From contig NZ_CP113432.1 in the NCBI RefSeq assembly GCF_026686735.1, forward strand, positions 6,065,001 to 6,129,000: a DNA stretch of 64,000 nt, written 5' to 3'. Source of the stretch: Pseudomonas triclosanedens. Lineage in GTDB: Bacteria > Pseudomonadota > Gammaproteobacteria > Pseudomonadales > Pseudomonadaceae. This document shows positions 7,707 to 16,205 of this stretch, piece after piece; within the stretch, counting starts at the first letter, position 1, and the number at the start of each line of letters is the position of its first letter. A program made the position numbers and the translations under genes. Under the pieces are notes generated by a model. It was not told where the DNA came from and ran no database searches. It saw only the letters and a list, made by a program, of their open reading frames with translations.

Positions 7707-8996
7707 TTACTTTTCGGAAACCAGCCGGGCGTGAGCGGATTCCTCGCCCAGGTTGTTGAGCATCCGCTCGCTGTACCAGTCGAGGAAATTGATCACACCG
7801 AACTCGTAAGTCTTGGAGTACGGCCCCGGCTGGTAGGCGGTGGAGTTGATGCCGCGCTGGTTCTCTTCGGCCAGGCGGCGGTCCTGGTCGTTGGTGGCGT
7901 CCCAGACTTCGCGCAGGCGCGCCACGTCGTAATCGACGCCCTCCACCGCATCCTTGTGCACCAGCCACTTGGTGGTGACCACGGTTTCCTGTGCGCTGAT
8001 CGGCCACACGGTGAAGACGATCAGGTGGTCGCCCATGCAGTGGTTCCACGAATGCGGCAGGTGCAGGATGCGCATGGAACCCAGGTCCGGGTTCCGGATG
8101 CGGCCCATGAGTTTCTTCGAGCCCTGCTTGCCGTCCATCGTCATCGACACGGTGCCTTGCAGCAGCGGCATGCGCACGATGCGGTTGCGCAGGCCGAAAC
8201 TGGCGTGAGCGTAGGGGATCTTCTCGGCTTCCCAGGCGGTGGTGCAGGCCGCGACCTGGTCCTTGAACGCCTGGCTGGCGCGCGGGTCGGTGACGTCATC
8301 CCACTCCAGCAGGGTATTGAGCAACTCGGGGTGCGAACCGTTGCAGTGGTAGCACTCGCGGTTGTTCTCGATCACCAGCTTCCAGTTCGCCGCTTCCTTG
8401 ATCGTAGTCTGCACCGCGACCTTGGTGTTCTCCATGTCGTACGGCTCCATGTAGTGCTCGAGCGTACGCAGGAAGTCATCGATGGCCGGCGGGTTCTCGG
8501 CCAGCGAAATGAAGATGTAGCCACCAGCGGTCTTCACGTGCACCGGTTTCAGGCTGTAGTCCTTCATGTCGAAGTCAGCGCCCATCTCGGTGCCCGCGAA
8601 CAGCAGGCGGCCGTCCAGCTCGTAGGTCCACTGGTGGTAGGGGCAGACCAGCTTGGCCACCTTGCCCTTGTCGCTGACGCACAGGCGCGAACCGCGATGG
8701 CGGCACACGTTGTGGAAGGCATGGATCTGCCCCTCGGCTCCGCGCAGCACGATGACCGGGTTGTCACCGATCTGCAGGGTAAGGAAGTTGCCCTTGGTCG
8801 GAATCTCGCAGGTCATGCCGGCGATCAACCACTCCTTGTGGAAAATCTCCTGCATGTCCAGTTGGAACAGGCGCTCATCGTTGTAGAAGGGTTGCGGCAG
8901 CGAGAAGCTGTGATCGCGGGTGCGCAGCATCTCGGCGGTGGCCTTGCGGGCCGGTTCCAGCGGATCGCCCAGACTCAGAGTAGCGGTGACGTCCAT
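7707..8996 (-). CDS. gbcA: Glycine betaine demethylase Rieske oxygenase subunit GbcA
   Basis: 429-aa oxygenase component that converts glycine betaine to dimethylglycine and formaldehyde, using electrons from GbcB. The Rieske 2Fe-2S ligands are CRH (Cys98, His100) and CPYH (Cys118, His121). The catalytic domain has NWKLVIENNRECYHC and GSHPE, with His217 and His222 the likely Fe(II) ligands. The start is the ATG at 8996 (MDVTATLSLGDPLEPARK) with GAGGA about 8 nt upstream; the same frame extends 45 codons further, but that extension reads through the MITE-like element at 9043-9154 and is not coding. It is transcribed divergently from gbcB. Induction through GbdR is known in P. aeruginosa. Confidence 0.95.
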   Translation of the reverse strand: MDVTATLSLGDPLEPARKATAEMLRTRDHSFSLPQPFYNDERLFQLDMQEIFHKEWLIAGMTCEIPTKGNFLTLQIGDNPVIVLRGAEGQIHAFHNVCRHRGSRLCVSDKGKVAKLVCPYHQWTYELDGRLLFAGTEMGADFDMKDYSLKPVHVKTAGGYIFISLAENPPAIDDFLRTLEHYMEPYDMENTKVAVQTTIKEAANWKLVIENNRECYHCNGSHPELLNTLLEWDDVTDPRASQAFKDQVAACTTAWEAEKIPYAHASFGLRNRIVRMPLLQGTVSMTMDGKQGSKKLMGRIRNPDLGSMRILHLPHSWNHCMGDHLIVFTVWPISAQETVVTTKWLVHKDAVEGVDYDVARLREVWDATNDQDRRLAEENQRGINSTAYQPGPYSKTYEFGVINFLDWYSERMLNNLGEESAHARLVSEK

Positions 8997-9042
8997 TGCT
9001 AGGTCCTCATGCCGCAGCCACACAGGCTGCCGGCGGAAATGG

Positions 9043-9154
9043 GGAGTCGCTGAAAAACTGAGCGAAGCGCTTCTGGCTAGGTGCCCGGCCGCAGACAGCA
9101 GTTCTCGTGCGACAAGGTCAGGCAACAACACCAGGACAGTTTTTCAACGGCTCC
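9043..9154. mobile_element. MITE-like element with 18-bp terminal inverted repeats
   Basis: GGAGTCGCTGAAAAACTG at 9043-9060 and its near-perfect inverse CAGTTTTTCAACGGCTCC at 9137-9154 match at 16 of 18 positions and enclose 76 bp with no gene. The flanks are AAATGG (9037-9042) and AAGTGG (9155-9160), a 5/6 match that could be a degraded target duplication. Size, inverted ends and lack of coding potential fit a non-autonomous transposable element lying between gbcA and its upstream control region. The parent transposase family is not identified. Confidence 0.55.
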
Positions 9155-9167
9155 AAGTGGCTGATAC

Positions 9168-9192
9168 GGTTTGCCACGCAGGGCTGGTTTGC
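9168..9192. promoter_or_regulatory. Direct repeats GGTTTGC upstream of gbcB, candidate activator half-sites
   Basis: GGTTTGCCACGCA (from 9168) and GGTTTGCGGCAGG (from 9186) are spaced 18 bp apart, the kind of direct repeat AraC-family activators such as GbdR bind. A related TTTGCGACA (minus strand) occurs upstream of glyA near 17990. Assignment to GbdR is inference only. Confidence 0.3.
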
Positions 9193-9524
9193 GGCAGGTG
9201 CCAGGCGCGCCGAGTGCGCCGTTTCCCGCCGTCTCGCTCAACCGCTGCTGGGTTGCTCGGCATGGCGCTGAGTGTGCGGCCACGCCATGGGAAGACCCTT
9301 ATCTACGGGCGACACGACCACATCCGTTTCCGACGCGGCAGCCCCCGCCCCAGGCGCCAGGTCGCGATAAGCATGCAAATGTCGCTGGCAGGTAAATGGG
9401 TGGCCGTGGGCGTGCGCACAATCCGCCCCATCAGGCATGCCGAAAGGCCCGTGCGCCCGCATCGTCCGCGACGCGCACCACGGGCCCGGCGCTGCCCATC
9501 AGGCCATGCGCGCGGAGAGACAGC

Positions 9525-10628
9525 ATGTCGACGAACAACTTCCTCAATCCGGTGAACACCCAGACCTGGGCCAACGGCCGCCACCTGGTGCGCTGCGTCA
9601 AGGCCATCCAGGAAACCTGGGATGTGCGCACCTTCTGCTTCATGGCCGATGCGCCGATCATGTTCTTCTTCAAGCCTGGGCAGTTCGTCACCCTGGAGCT
9701 GGAGATCGACGGCCAGCCGATCATGCGTTCCTACACCATCTCCAGCTCGCCCTCGGTGCCCTACAGCTTCTCCATCACCATCAAGCGCGTGCCGGGCGGC
9801 AAGGTTTCCAACTGGCTGCACGACAACCTCAAGGAAGGCGACCAGATTCCGGTACACGGCCCGGTCGGCAACTTCAACGCCATCGACTTCCCTACCGACA
9901 AGGCGCTGTTCCTGTCCGGCGGCGTCGGCATCACTCCGGTGATGTCGATGGCGCGCTGGTTCTTCGACACCAACGGCAATGTCGACATGGTGTTCGTGCA
10001 CAGCGCACGCACGCCCAAAGACATCATCTTCCACCGCGAGCTGGAGCACATGGCCTCGCGGATCGGCAACTTCAAGCTGCACCTGGTGTGCGAGAAGTAC
10101 GATATGGGCGAATCCTGGGCCGGTTATCGCGGCTTCCTGAACAAGGCCATGCTGCAACTGATCGCCCCCGACTTCCTCGACCGCGAAGTGTTCTGCTGCG
10201 GCCCCACGCCCTACATGCACGCGGTGAAGCGCCTGCTCGAAGCCGAGGGCTACGACATGTCGCGCTACCACGAGGAAGCCTTCGGCCCAACACCGCCAGA
10301 AGTGCGCGCCGAAGTGAAGGAACTGGCCGCCGAGGCAGCCGAAGCGGCGGAGGTACCAGCCGCCGAGCTGAACAACGTGGAGTTCTGCGAAACCGGCAAG
10401 AGCATTCGCGTGGCACCGGGCGAGACCGTCCACGCCGCCGCAGCCAAGCTCGGCCTGCACATTCCCAAGGCTTGCGGCATGGGCATCTGTGGCACCTGCA
10501 AGGTCATGAAGCGCTCAGGCGAAGTGGACATGGAACACAACGGCGGCATTACCGACGAAGACGTGGCCGAGGGCTACATCCTGTCCTGCTGCAGCATCCC
10601 CAGGGGCGACGTGGTGATCGAATACTGA
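9525..10628 (+). CDS. gbcB: Glycine betaine demethylase reductase subunit GbcB
   Basis: 367-aa electron-transfer partner of GbcA. Order of domains: flavin-binding barrel (FKPGQFVTLELEIDGQPIMRSYTISS), NAD(P)H-binding domain (LFLSGGVGITPVMSMARWF) and a C-terminal plant-type 2Fe-2S domain with CGMGICGTC (Cys317, 322, 325) and a later Cys at 355/356. It passes electrons from NAD(P)H through flavin and 2Fe-2S to the Rieske centre of GbcA. The ATG at 9525 (MSTNNFLNPVNTQTWANGRH) has GGAGAG upstream; longer in-frame starts are in the promoter region. Divergent from gbcA, and convergent with the EF-G-like gene downstream. Confidence 0.95.
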   Translation: MSTNNFLNPVNTQTWANGRHLVRCVKAIQETWDVRTFCFMADAPIMFFFKPGQFVTLELEIDGQPIMRSYTISSSPSVPYSFSITIKRVPGGKVSNWLHDNLKEGDQIPVHGPVGNFNAIDFPTDKALFLSGGVGITPVMSMARWFFDTNGNVDMVFVHSARTPKDIIFHRELEHMASRIGNFKLHLVCEKYDMGESWAGYRGFLNKAMLQLIAPDFLDREVFCCGPTPYMHAVKRLLEAEGYDMSRYHEEAFGPTPPEVRAEVKELAAEAAEAAEVPAAELNNVEFCETGKSIRVAPGETVHAAAAKLGLHIPKACGMGICGTCKVMKRSGEVDMEHNGGITDEDVAEGYILSCCSIPRGDVVIEY

Positions 10629-10669
10629 TCACCGCCTGTCCCCATCCGCCACACACGTTACCCACGGAG

Positions 10670-10678
10670 TTATCCACA
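10670..10678 (+). promoter_or_regulatory. Exact consensus DnaA-box nonamer TTATCCACA
   Basis: Perfect match to the consensus in the 235-bp convergent gap between gbcB and the EF-G-like gene. A one-mismatch relative ATATCCACA lies at 10850-10858. Alone this could be chance; it matters because of the dense cluster at 13024-13599. Confidence 0.35.
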
Positions 10679-10863
10679 GGCCAGCGGGGCTTCGGCGCAA
10701 TGCCGGAGACACCCGTGGCCGCCGCGGATGGCCGCCTCGATCCCGCCTGCAACCCGCATGCCACTAGGGCCAGACCAGATCGCAAAGCCCCGCCGCAAAG
10801 CCCGCGCACAGGCACGGCCCGAGCGCCTTGCACGCTCAGCCTGCGACGAATATCCACATGCGC

Positions 10864-12912
10864 TCAGTCGTCTTCCGGCACCGCCTTGTAACCGCTGGCG
10901 AGACGCTGCTGTATGTCCTGCGGCACGGCGTTGTAGTGGCTGGGCGACAGATCGTAGAGCCCCTGCCCCGCGGTGATCGACTTGAGCCGGTTGGCGTAGC
11001 CGTCCAGCTCCGCCAGCGGCACCTGGCCACGGATCAGCGCGACATTGGCCGACAGCGACTCGGTGCCCAGCACCTGGCCCCGGCGCCCCGTCAGGTCGGC
11101 GGTGATATCGCCCAGGCGAGTGTCCGGCGCCGTCACTTCGATGCTCACCACCGGCTCCAGCACGATGCCGCCGGCATTGCGCAGCGCGTCGAGCATCGCC
11201 TTGCGCCCGGCGGCCTGGAAAGCAATGTCCTTGGAGTCCACCGAATGGCTCTTGCCGTCGAACACCGTGACCTTCACGTCCGCCACCGGGAAGCCCGCCA
11301 GCGGCCCGGCACTGAGCGCCGAGCGCACGCCCTTCTCCACCGAGGGAATGAACTGGCCGGGAATCACCCCGCCCTTGACCGCATCGACGAACTCGAAGCC
11401 ACCGCCGCGCGGCAACGGCTCCACCCGCAGGAACACCTCGCCGAACTGCCCCGCTCCGCCCGTCTGCTTCTTGTGCCGACTGTGCCCCTCGGCCGCCCGC
11501 GTGGCGGTTTCCCGATAGGGCACGCTGGGCGTGCGGGTTTGTACCTCCAGCTTGTACTGTCCGGCCATCCGCTCCAGCAGGTAGCGCAGGTGCAGCTCAC
11601 CCATGCCGCGCAGCACGGTCTCCTGGGTGGATGCGTTGTAGTCCAGGCGTACGCAGGGGTCCTCCGCCTGGAGCCGCTGGAGGACTTCGGCCAAGCGCTG
11701 CTCGTCGCCACGCCGGCTGGCCTCGATGGCCAGGCCCTGCATCGGCGTCGGGAAGTTCAGCGGCTTGAGGCGGATATGGTCCTCGTCATGGGAGTCATGC
11801 AGCACCACGCCGTAATCCAGCTCCTCGATCTTTGTCAGCGCGCCGAAGTCGCCGGGGATCAGTTGCGGCACCTCTTCGTGCTTCTTTCCCTGCAGGCGCA
11901 GCAGATGCCCGACCTTGAACGCCTTGCGCCCATCGCCGGCGAACAACTGCATCTCCCGGCGCACCGTACCCTGATGGACGCGGAACACCGCCAGGCGGCC
12001 GACGAAAGGGTCGATCACCACCTTGAACACATGGGCCAGCACATGGGCTTCAGGCTCCGGTGAGGAACGGAAGTCATGCACCGCGCCACTGTCGTCGGTG
12101 CGCACGAACAGCGGCGGATTGCCTTCGGCCGGGCTGGGCGCCAGGCGCGCCAGCACATCCAACAACTCTGTCACGCCCGCGCCGGTACGCGCCGAAACGA
12201 AGCACAACGGTATCAGGTGCCCCTCGCGCAGCGCCCGCTCGAAGGGCGCGTGCAGCGCCTCCGGCGCCACCTCGCCTTCCTCCAGGTAATGCGCCATCAG
12301 CTCCTCGTCGACTTCCACCACCTGGTCCACCAGCGCCTGGTGCGCCTCGGCCACGGAGGAAAAATCGGAGTCGCCATCCGGGGCGAAGAAGCAATCCACC
12401 ACGCGGGTGCCACCCTCGGCAGGAAGATTCAGCGGCAGCACTTCCTTGCCGAAGGCTTCGCGCAAGTCCGCCAGCAACACCGGGAGATCCACCCGCTCGG
12501 CATCGATCCGGTTGACTACCAGCATCCGGCACAGGCCGCGATCAGCGGCCCAGCCCATCATGCGGCGGGTGGTCAGCTCGATGCCGTTCTGCGCATTCAC
12601 CACCACCAGCGCGGTTTCCACCGCGCCCAGCGCGGGCAACGCATGGCCGATGAAGTCGGGGTAGCCGGGTGTATCGATCAGGTTGATCCGCGTGCCCTCG
12701 TGTTCCAGATGAACGAGTGCAGCGGCCAGGGAGTGATGGTATTCGCGCTCCATCGGATCGGAGTCGCACAGCGTATCGCCGCGCTCCAGCGAGCCCATGC
12801 TGGCGATCGCGCCACTGTGCTGCAGCAGCGCTTCGGCAAGCAGCGTCTTGCCGCTGTCGCCGTGGCCGACCAGAGCCACGGTGCGGATATGTTCCACCGA
12901 GTAACTGGACAT
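10864..12912 (-). CDS. Elongation factor G-like GTPase (FusA paralogue)
   Basis: 682-aa translation-factor-type GTPase of the EF-G-like (FusA2) group. G1 is GHGDSGKT (residues 16-23), G3 is DTPG (80-83) and G4 is NRID (134-137) in place of NKxD. The switch I region reads EREYHHSLAAA where true EF-G has RGITI. Domains III-V follow (GMGELHLRYLLERM; RETATRAAEGHSRHKKQTGGAGQFGEVFLRVEP; FVDAVKGGVIPGQFIPSVEKGVR; SVDSKDIAFQAAGRKAMLDAL). The ATG at 12912 has GGGAG upstream. It stands alone, unrelated to the catabolic neighbours. Such paralogues may help in ribosome stress or recycling, but its role here is unknown; the changed motifs argue against replacing EF-G. Confidence 0.85.
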   Translation of the reverse strand: MSSYSVEHIRTVALVGHGDSGKTLLAEALLQHSGAIASMGSLERGDTLCDSDPMEREYHHSLAAALVHLEHEGTRINLIDTPGYPDFIGHALPALGAVETALVVVNAQNGIELTTRRMMGWAADRGLCRMLVVNRIDAERVDLPVLLADLREAFGKEVLPLNLPAEGGTRVVDCFFAPDGDSDFSSVAEAHQALVDQVVEVDEELMAHYLEEGEVAPEALHAPFERALREGHLIPLCFVSARTGAGVTELLDVLARLAPSPAEGNPPLFVRTDDSGAVHDFRSSPEPEAHVLAHVFKVVIDPFVGRLAVFRVHQGTVRREMQLFAGDGRKAFKVGHLLRLQGKKHEEVPQLIPGDFGALTKIEELDYGVVLHDSHDEDHIRLKPLNFPTPMQGLAIEASRRGDEQRLAEVLQRLQAEDPCVRLDYNASTQETVLRGMGELHLRYLLERMAGQYKLEVQTRTPSVPYRETATRAAEGHSRHKKQTGGAGQFGEVFLRVEPLPRGGGFEFVDAVKGGVIPGQFIPSVEKGVRSALSAGPLAGFPVADVKVTVFDGKSHSVDSKDIAFQAAGRKAMLDALRNAGGIVLEPVVSIEVTAPDTRLGDITADLTGRRGQVLGTESLSANVALIRGQVPLAELDGYANRLKSITAGQGLYDLSPSHYNAVPQDIQQRLASGYKAVPEDD

Positions 12913-13839
12913 GATGATCTCCCGCCCCCAGGGTTCCTGAAGTATAGGCAGTCACCCCTGCGCACTCATGGGCAAAAAATGATCAGCACGCCGCAGCCCA
13001 GCAGCCATCGGTGCTACAGCCATTCATCCACAGCCCACCCACATCTTCCGGGCAGAACGCTACACAGCCACTGTGGAAAACACGCCCGAAAATCCCTCGA
13101 AGATCCCCCGAAAGCCAGAATCCATCGGGCTTTCGCCATTTGATCAAAAAACGTACTGACAACCTGGGTAGCCGCCGTAGCAGGCCCCCAGCGATGTAAC
13201 GACAGGTTTTCCACACCTTCTGCGAGTTTCGCCCCACAGGCATTGTGGAAAGTCTTGCGACAGCCCGCCAGCCGGGATAAAGCGCCTGTGGATCAATGCC
13301 TTGCCAATGCTGCTGCTCAGTTTTCGAACAATCTCGTGAAGACCGCGAACGGCGCAGGCTCTGTGAGCTTTTCCACAGGTGCTGCACAGTGGGGTCAACA
13401 CATTCCGGGGATAGCGGCGCAAGCGTTGTGCACAGAAATGAGCGGCAGAACGATACACAGGCGTGCAAGCCATTGAAAAACCGTCGCTGATCAAAAAACA
13501 GGCAACCTTGCCGAAGTCACGCCATGCCGGGGCCACAGCCTCGCACCAACAGGCTATCCACAGTTTTGCCAGGCTTGCTTCCACAGCAGTTGTGGAGTAA
13601 TCCACCGACCACCTTTGAACCGCTACAACCCACGCCATACGGAGCTTCGACGATATCTGACGACACTATTTCGGGCCGCCTGGGCAAACGCTTGCGGGAT
13701 CACTTCCGAAAGACTTGCCCACAGCTTTATCACAAGGATGCCCACGATTTTCCGGTGAAACGCTGAAACAAACGCGGAGCGCCGGCCAGGACCTCGCGGA
13801 CTATGCTGGCGCTTTCTTCCAGGAGCAGGAGTCCACGCC
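12913..13839. other. Gene-free 927-bp stretch with DnaA-box-like cluster
   Basis: No convincing gene on either strand; open frames here lack family motifs and normal Pseudomonas codon pattern. One-mismatch DnaA-box nonamers lie at 13024-13032 (+), 13072-13080 (-), 13207-13215 (+), 13287-13295 (-), 13369-13377 (+) and 13554-13562 (+), with two-mismatch copies at 13244-13252 and 13591-13599. Dyads CCACA-N5-TGTGG occur at 13234-13248 and 13581-13595, and CACA-N5-TGTG at 13063-13075. The 12-mer TGATCAAAAAAC occurs twice (13141-13152, 13488-13499). A chromosomal DnaA-titration or regulatory locus is a reasonable guess. It is not oriC as far as seen, since no dnaA, dnaN, rpmH or gid genes flank it. 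Confidence 0.5.
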
Positions 13840-14157
13840 ATGATCCTTACCACCACCCCCACCATCGAAGGCCAGACGATCCGGGAATACCGCGGCATCG
13901 TGGTCGGCGAGGCGATTCTCGGCGCCAATGTGTTCCGCGACCTGTTCGCCGGCCTGCGCGACATCATCGGCGGCCGGTCCGGCGCCTACGAGAAGGAACT
14001 GGGCCGCGCACGGGAGATTGCCTTCGAAGAGCTGAAGGAGCGCGCACAGGAGCTGGGTGCCAACGCAGTGGTCGGCATCGACCTGGATTACGAAGTGGTA
14101 GGGCAGAACGGCAGCATGCTGATGGTGAGTGTCAGCGGCACGGCGGTGCGGGTGTAG
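13840..14157 (+). CDS. YbjQ/UPF0145 family protein
   Basis: 105-aa protein of the YbjQ (UPF0145, DUF74) family, small pentameric proteins of unknown function sometimes described as putative heavy-metal-binding. The family signature is easily seen: an N-terminal strand region with [22 protein letters not shown], a central helix ([36 protein letters not shown]) and a C-terminal strand ([13 protein letters not shown]). The length is normal. The ATG at 13840 has AGGAG at good spacing. It stands alone after the DnaA-box-like stretch and before the convergent threonine aldolase gene. Confidence 0.88.
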   Translation: MILTTTPTIEGQTIREYRGIVVGEAILGANVFRDLFAGLRDIIGGRSGAYEKELGRAREIAFEELKERAQELGANAVVGIDLDYEVVGQNGSMLMVSVSGTAVRV

Positions 14158-14309
14158 GCGCAGTACCTTCGCCGCCTGCGGGAGAAGCCAGCCACCTGGT
14201 CAAATCTTGAACGACCCGATGCAAGCCACGCTGCGCGCGGCCTGCAGCCATTCATCCACAGGATGGGGACAGATTGCGCGGGAAACCGTCCCCAGCGCCT
14301 GGGGAAAAA

Positions 14310-15356
14310 TCAGGTGGCGCTCATCACCCGGCGGATATCCGCAGCCAGCGCCTCGACGCGGGCGATATCGGTGTCCCAGGAGCACATGAAGCGCGCGCCG
14401 CCCGCGCCGATGAAGGTGTAGAAGCGCCAGCCCGACTGGCGCAGGGCCTCCAGCGCCGGCTCGGACATCTGCAGGAAAACCCCGTTGGCCTCCACCGGGA
14501 ACATCAGGCTCACGCCCGGCACGTCCGCCACCCGCTCCGCCAGCAGGCGCGCGCAGTGGTTGGCGTGGCCGGCGTAGTGCAGCCAGGCGTCGCCTTGCAG
14601 CACGCCGACCCACGGGGCGGCGAGGAAACGCATCTTCGAGGCCAGTTGGCCGGCCTGCTTGCAGCGGTAGTCGAAGCCGTCGGCCAGCTCGCGGTTGAAG
14701 AACAGGATCGCCTCGCCCACCGCCATGCCGTTCTTGGTGCCGCCGAAGCAGAGCACTTCGACGCCGGATTTCCAGGTCAGCTCCGCCGGGCTCGCGCCCA
14801 GGGACGCGCAGGCGTTGGAGAAGCGCGCGCCGTCCATGTGCAGATGCAGGCCCAGTTCGCGGCAGGTGGCGCTCAGTGCCTTGAGTTCGTCGGGACGGTA
14901 GACGGTGCCGACCTCGGTGGCCTGGGTGATGGTCACCACGCGCGCCTTCGGATAGTGGATATCCTGGCGCTTGCCGGCAATCTCGCGGATCGCCTCGGAG
15001 GTCAGCTTGCCTTCGGCATCGGTGCGCGCCAGCAGCAGCTTGGAACCGTTGGAGAAAAACTCCGGCGCGCCGCATTCGTCGGTCTCGACGTGGGCGGTCT
15101 CGGCGCAGATCACGCTGTGGTAGCTCTGGCACAGCGCGGCCAGGGCCAGGGAGTTGGCGGCCGTGCCGTTGAACGCGAAGAACACCTCGCAGTCGGTCTC
15201 GAACAGCTCGCGAAAATGATCGGAGGCGCGCGCGGTCCACTGGTCTTCGCCGTAGGCGCGTTCGTGGCCGCGATTGGCCTCGGCCATCGCGGCCCAGGCT
15301 TCGGGGCAGATGCCGGAATAGTTGTCGCTGGCGAATTGCTGGGTGTTGTCGGTCAT
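14310..15356 (-). CDS. ltaE: Low-specificity L-threonine aldolase
   Basis: 348-aa PLP enzyme that splits L-threonine or allo-threonine into glycine and acetaldehyde, linking to the glycine produced by the sarcosine pathway. The active-site lysine is Lys208 in FGGTKNG; HLHMDGARFSNA supplies the PLP-binding Asp, and QATEVGTVY is conserved. The ATG at 15356 (MTDNTQQFASDNYSG) has GAGG upstream; an upstream in-frame ATG at 15401 has no ribosome binding site. In PAO1 a threonine aldolase gene also lies between gbcB and glyA in this region. It is separated from glyA here by the PAAR effector module. Confidence 0.9.
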   Translation of the reverse strand: MTDNTQQFASDNYSGICPEAWAAMAEANRGHERAYGEDQWTARASDHFRELFETDCEVFFAFNGTAANSLALAALCQSYHSVICAETAHVETDECGAPEFFSNGSKLLLARTDAEGKLTSEAIREIAGKRQDIHYPKARVVTITQATEVGTVYRPDELKALSATCRELGLHLHMDGARFSNACASLGASPAELTWKSGVEVLCFGGTKNGMAVGEAILFFNRELADGFDYRCKQAGQLASKMRFLAAPWVGVLQGDAWLHYAGHANHCARLLAERVADVPGVSLMFPVEANGVFLQMSEPALEALRQSGWRFYTFIGAGGARFMCSWDTDIARVEALAADIRRVMSAT

Positions 15357-15430
15357 GGTGCGGCCTCGGGAAACGTTGTACGTCAGGCAGCAGCGTAGCA
15401 ACGGATAGTCGCCCGCAGCCGGAGGGCGCA

Positions 15431-15452
15431 GGCCTCCCGCTGACGGGAGGCC
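15431..15452 (-). terminator. Hairpin after the PAAR-lipoprotein operon
   Basis: GGCCTCCCG (15431-15439) pairs perfectly with CGGGAGGCC (15444-15452) across a 4-nt loop, 10 nt past the lipoprotein stop. No U-run follows, so this is a likely weak or Rho-assisted terminator. Confidence 0.5.
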
Positions 15453-15462
15453 GCGGGATGGA

Positions 15463-16143
15463 TCAGGGCAGCTTGGTCAGCGCCATCTGCTCGGAGATCG
15501 GCACGAACAGCTCGCGCAGGGATTGCGCGGTGCCCTTGTTGGGCTTGTCCGGCGAGCTCATGTTGAGCACATAGCGGCCCTTGATGAGGCCGGTCAGGGT
15601 CGATTCGCCGGCCTTGTCGTCCGGGCCGGGCACGCTGATCGCCAGCGGATCGCCCATGCGCGTGCTGTCGATCACCGGCAGGTATTCCTCGCCGCCGAAC
15701 TGCGCGGCGGTACCGTTCTGCAGCGCCGCCTGGCGCGCCTGGTTGAGCAGCGCGACGTTCTTGCTGGTGGTATCGCGCAGCTTGGCCTGGGCGGCCAGGT
15801 ACTGCTTGGCGGTCTCGCTCTGCGGATCGCTGCCGGGCGCCGGCATGCCGGTGTCGGTCAGGGTCACCACCAGGCGCTGGCTGCCGTCGGCCTTGCCATA
15901 GGTGATGGTGGCGTCGTTGTAGCCGCACTCGCGGGAGATGAAGGGATATCCGTAGACGGCCTTGGCCGGCGGCAGGGCTTTCTCCAGCTCGTGGCCGCTG
16001 CAACTGTCGCCGGAAGGCAGGCTGGCGCTGGCGGAGTCGGCGGCCACCGGGGCCTCGGCCTTGGCGGGTTTGCTGTCGTCACCGCAACCCTGCAGCGTCG
16101 CGGCGAGCAGCAGGGCGGACATCAGGGGAAGGGTGCGTTTCAT
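15463..16143 (-). CDS. Predicted lipoprotein, third gene of the PAAR module
   Basis: 226 aa with a lipoprotein signal: MKRTLPLMSALLLAATLQGC, the lipobox Cys at residue 20, followed by DDS. An Asp right after the Cys is the inner-membrane retention signal in E. coli, though Pseudomonas sorting differs. The mature part is Ala/Ser-rich, then a globular region with two more Cys (SCSGHELEKAL and SRECGYND). No family is recognised. The ATG at 16143 has GAGGA upstream. It lies 62 bp after the candidate immunity gene on the same strand and ends at a hairpin, so the three genes probably form one transcript. It may be a second immunity or accessory protein, or an unrelated gene. Confidence 0.7.
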   Translation of the reverse strand: MKRTLPLMSALLLAATLQGCGDDSKPAKAEAPVAADSASASLPSGDSCSGHELEKALPPAKAVYGYPFISRECGYNDATITYGKADGSQRLVVTLTDTGMPAPGSDPQSETAKQYLAAQAKLRDTTSKNVALLNQARQAALQNGTAAQFGGEEYLPVIDSTRMGDPLAISVPGPDDKAGESTLTGLIKGRYVLNMSSPDKPNKGTAQSLRELFVPISEQMALTKLP

Positions 16144-16205
16144 GGCGTCCTCGCATTTCGTGAGACGCGCAGTTTATGCCTTCGCGGTGGCTCTTTCCTA
16201 TCGCC

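Larger units (their letters stand above)
8997..9524. other. gbcA-gbcB divergent control region (528 bp)
   Basis: No gene is seen. The region must hold both divergent promoters and the sites for the betaine-responsive regulator. It contains the 112-bp MITE-like element (9043-9154) on the gbcA side and a pair of GGTTTGC direct repeats (9168, 9186) next to it. The rest, 9200-9500, shows no clear hairpin or repeat. Confidence 0.7.

Noticed and set aside
13144..13638. 164-aa open frame in the DnaA-box-like stretch, minus strand
   Set aside because: Unusual Cys/Trp/Arg composition, no ribosome site, spans the repeated nonamers; better read as non-coding.
12913..13839. Chromosome origin oriC
   Set aside because: No dnaA, dnaN, recF, rpmH, gid or par genes nearby, and no exact TTATCCACA in the cluster; treated as a possible secondary DnaA-binding locus instead.
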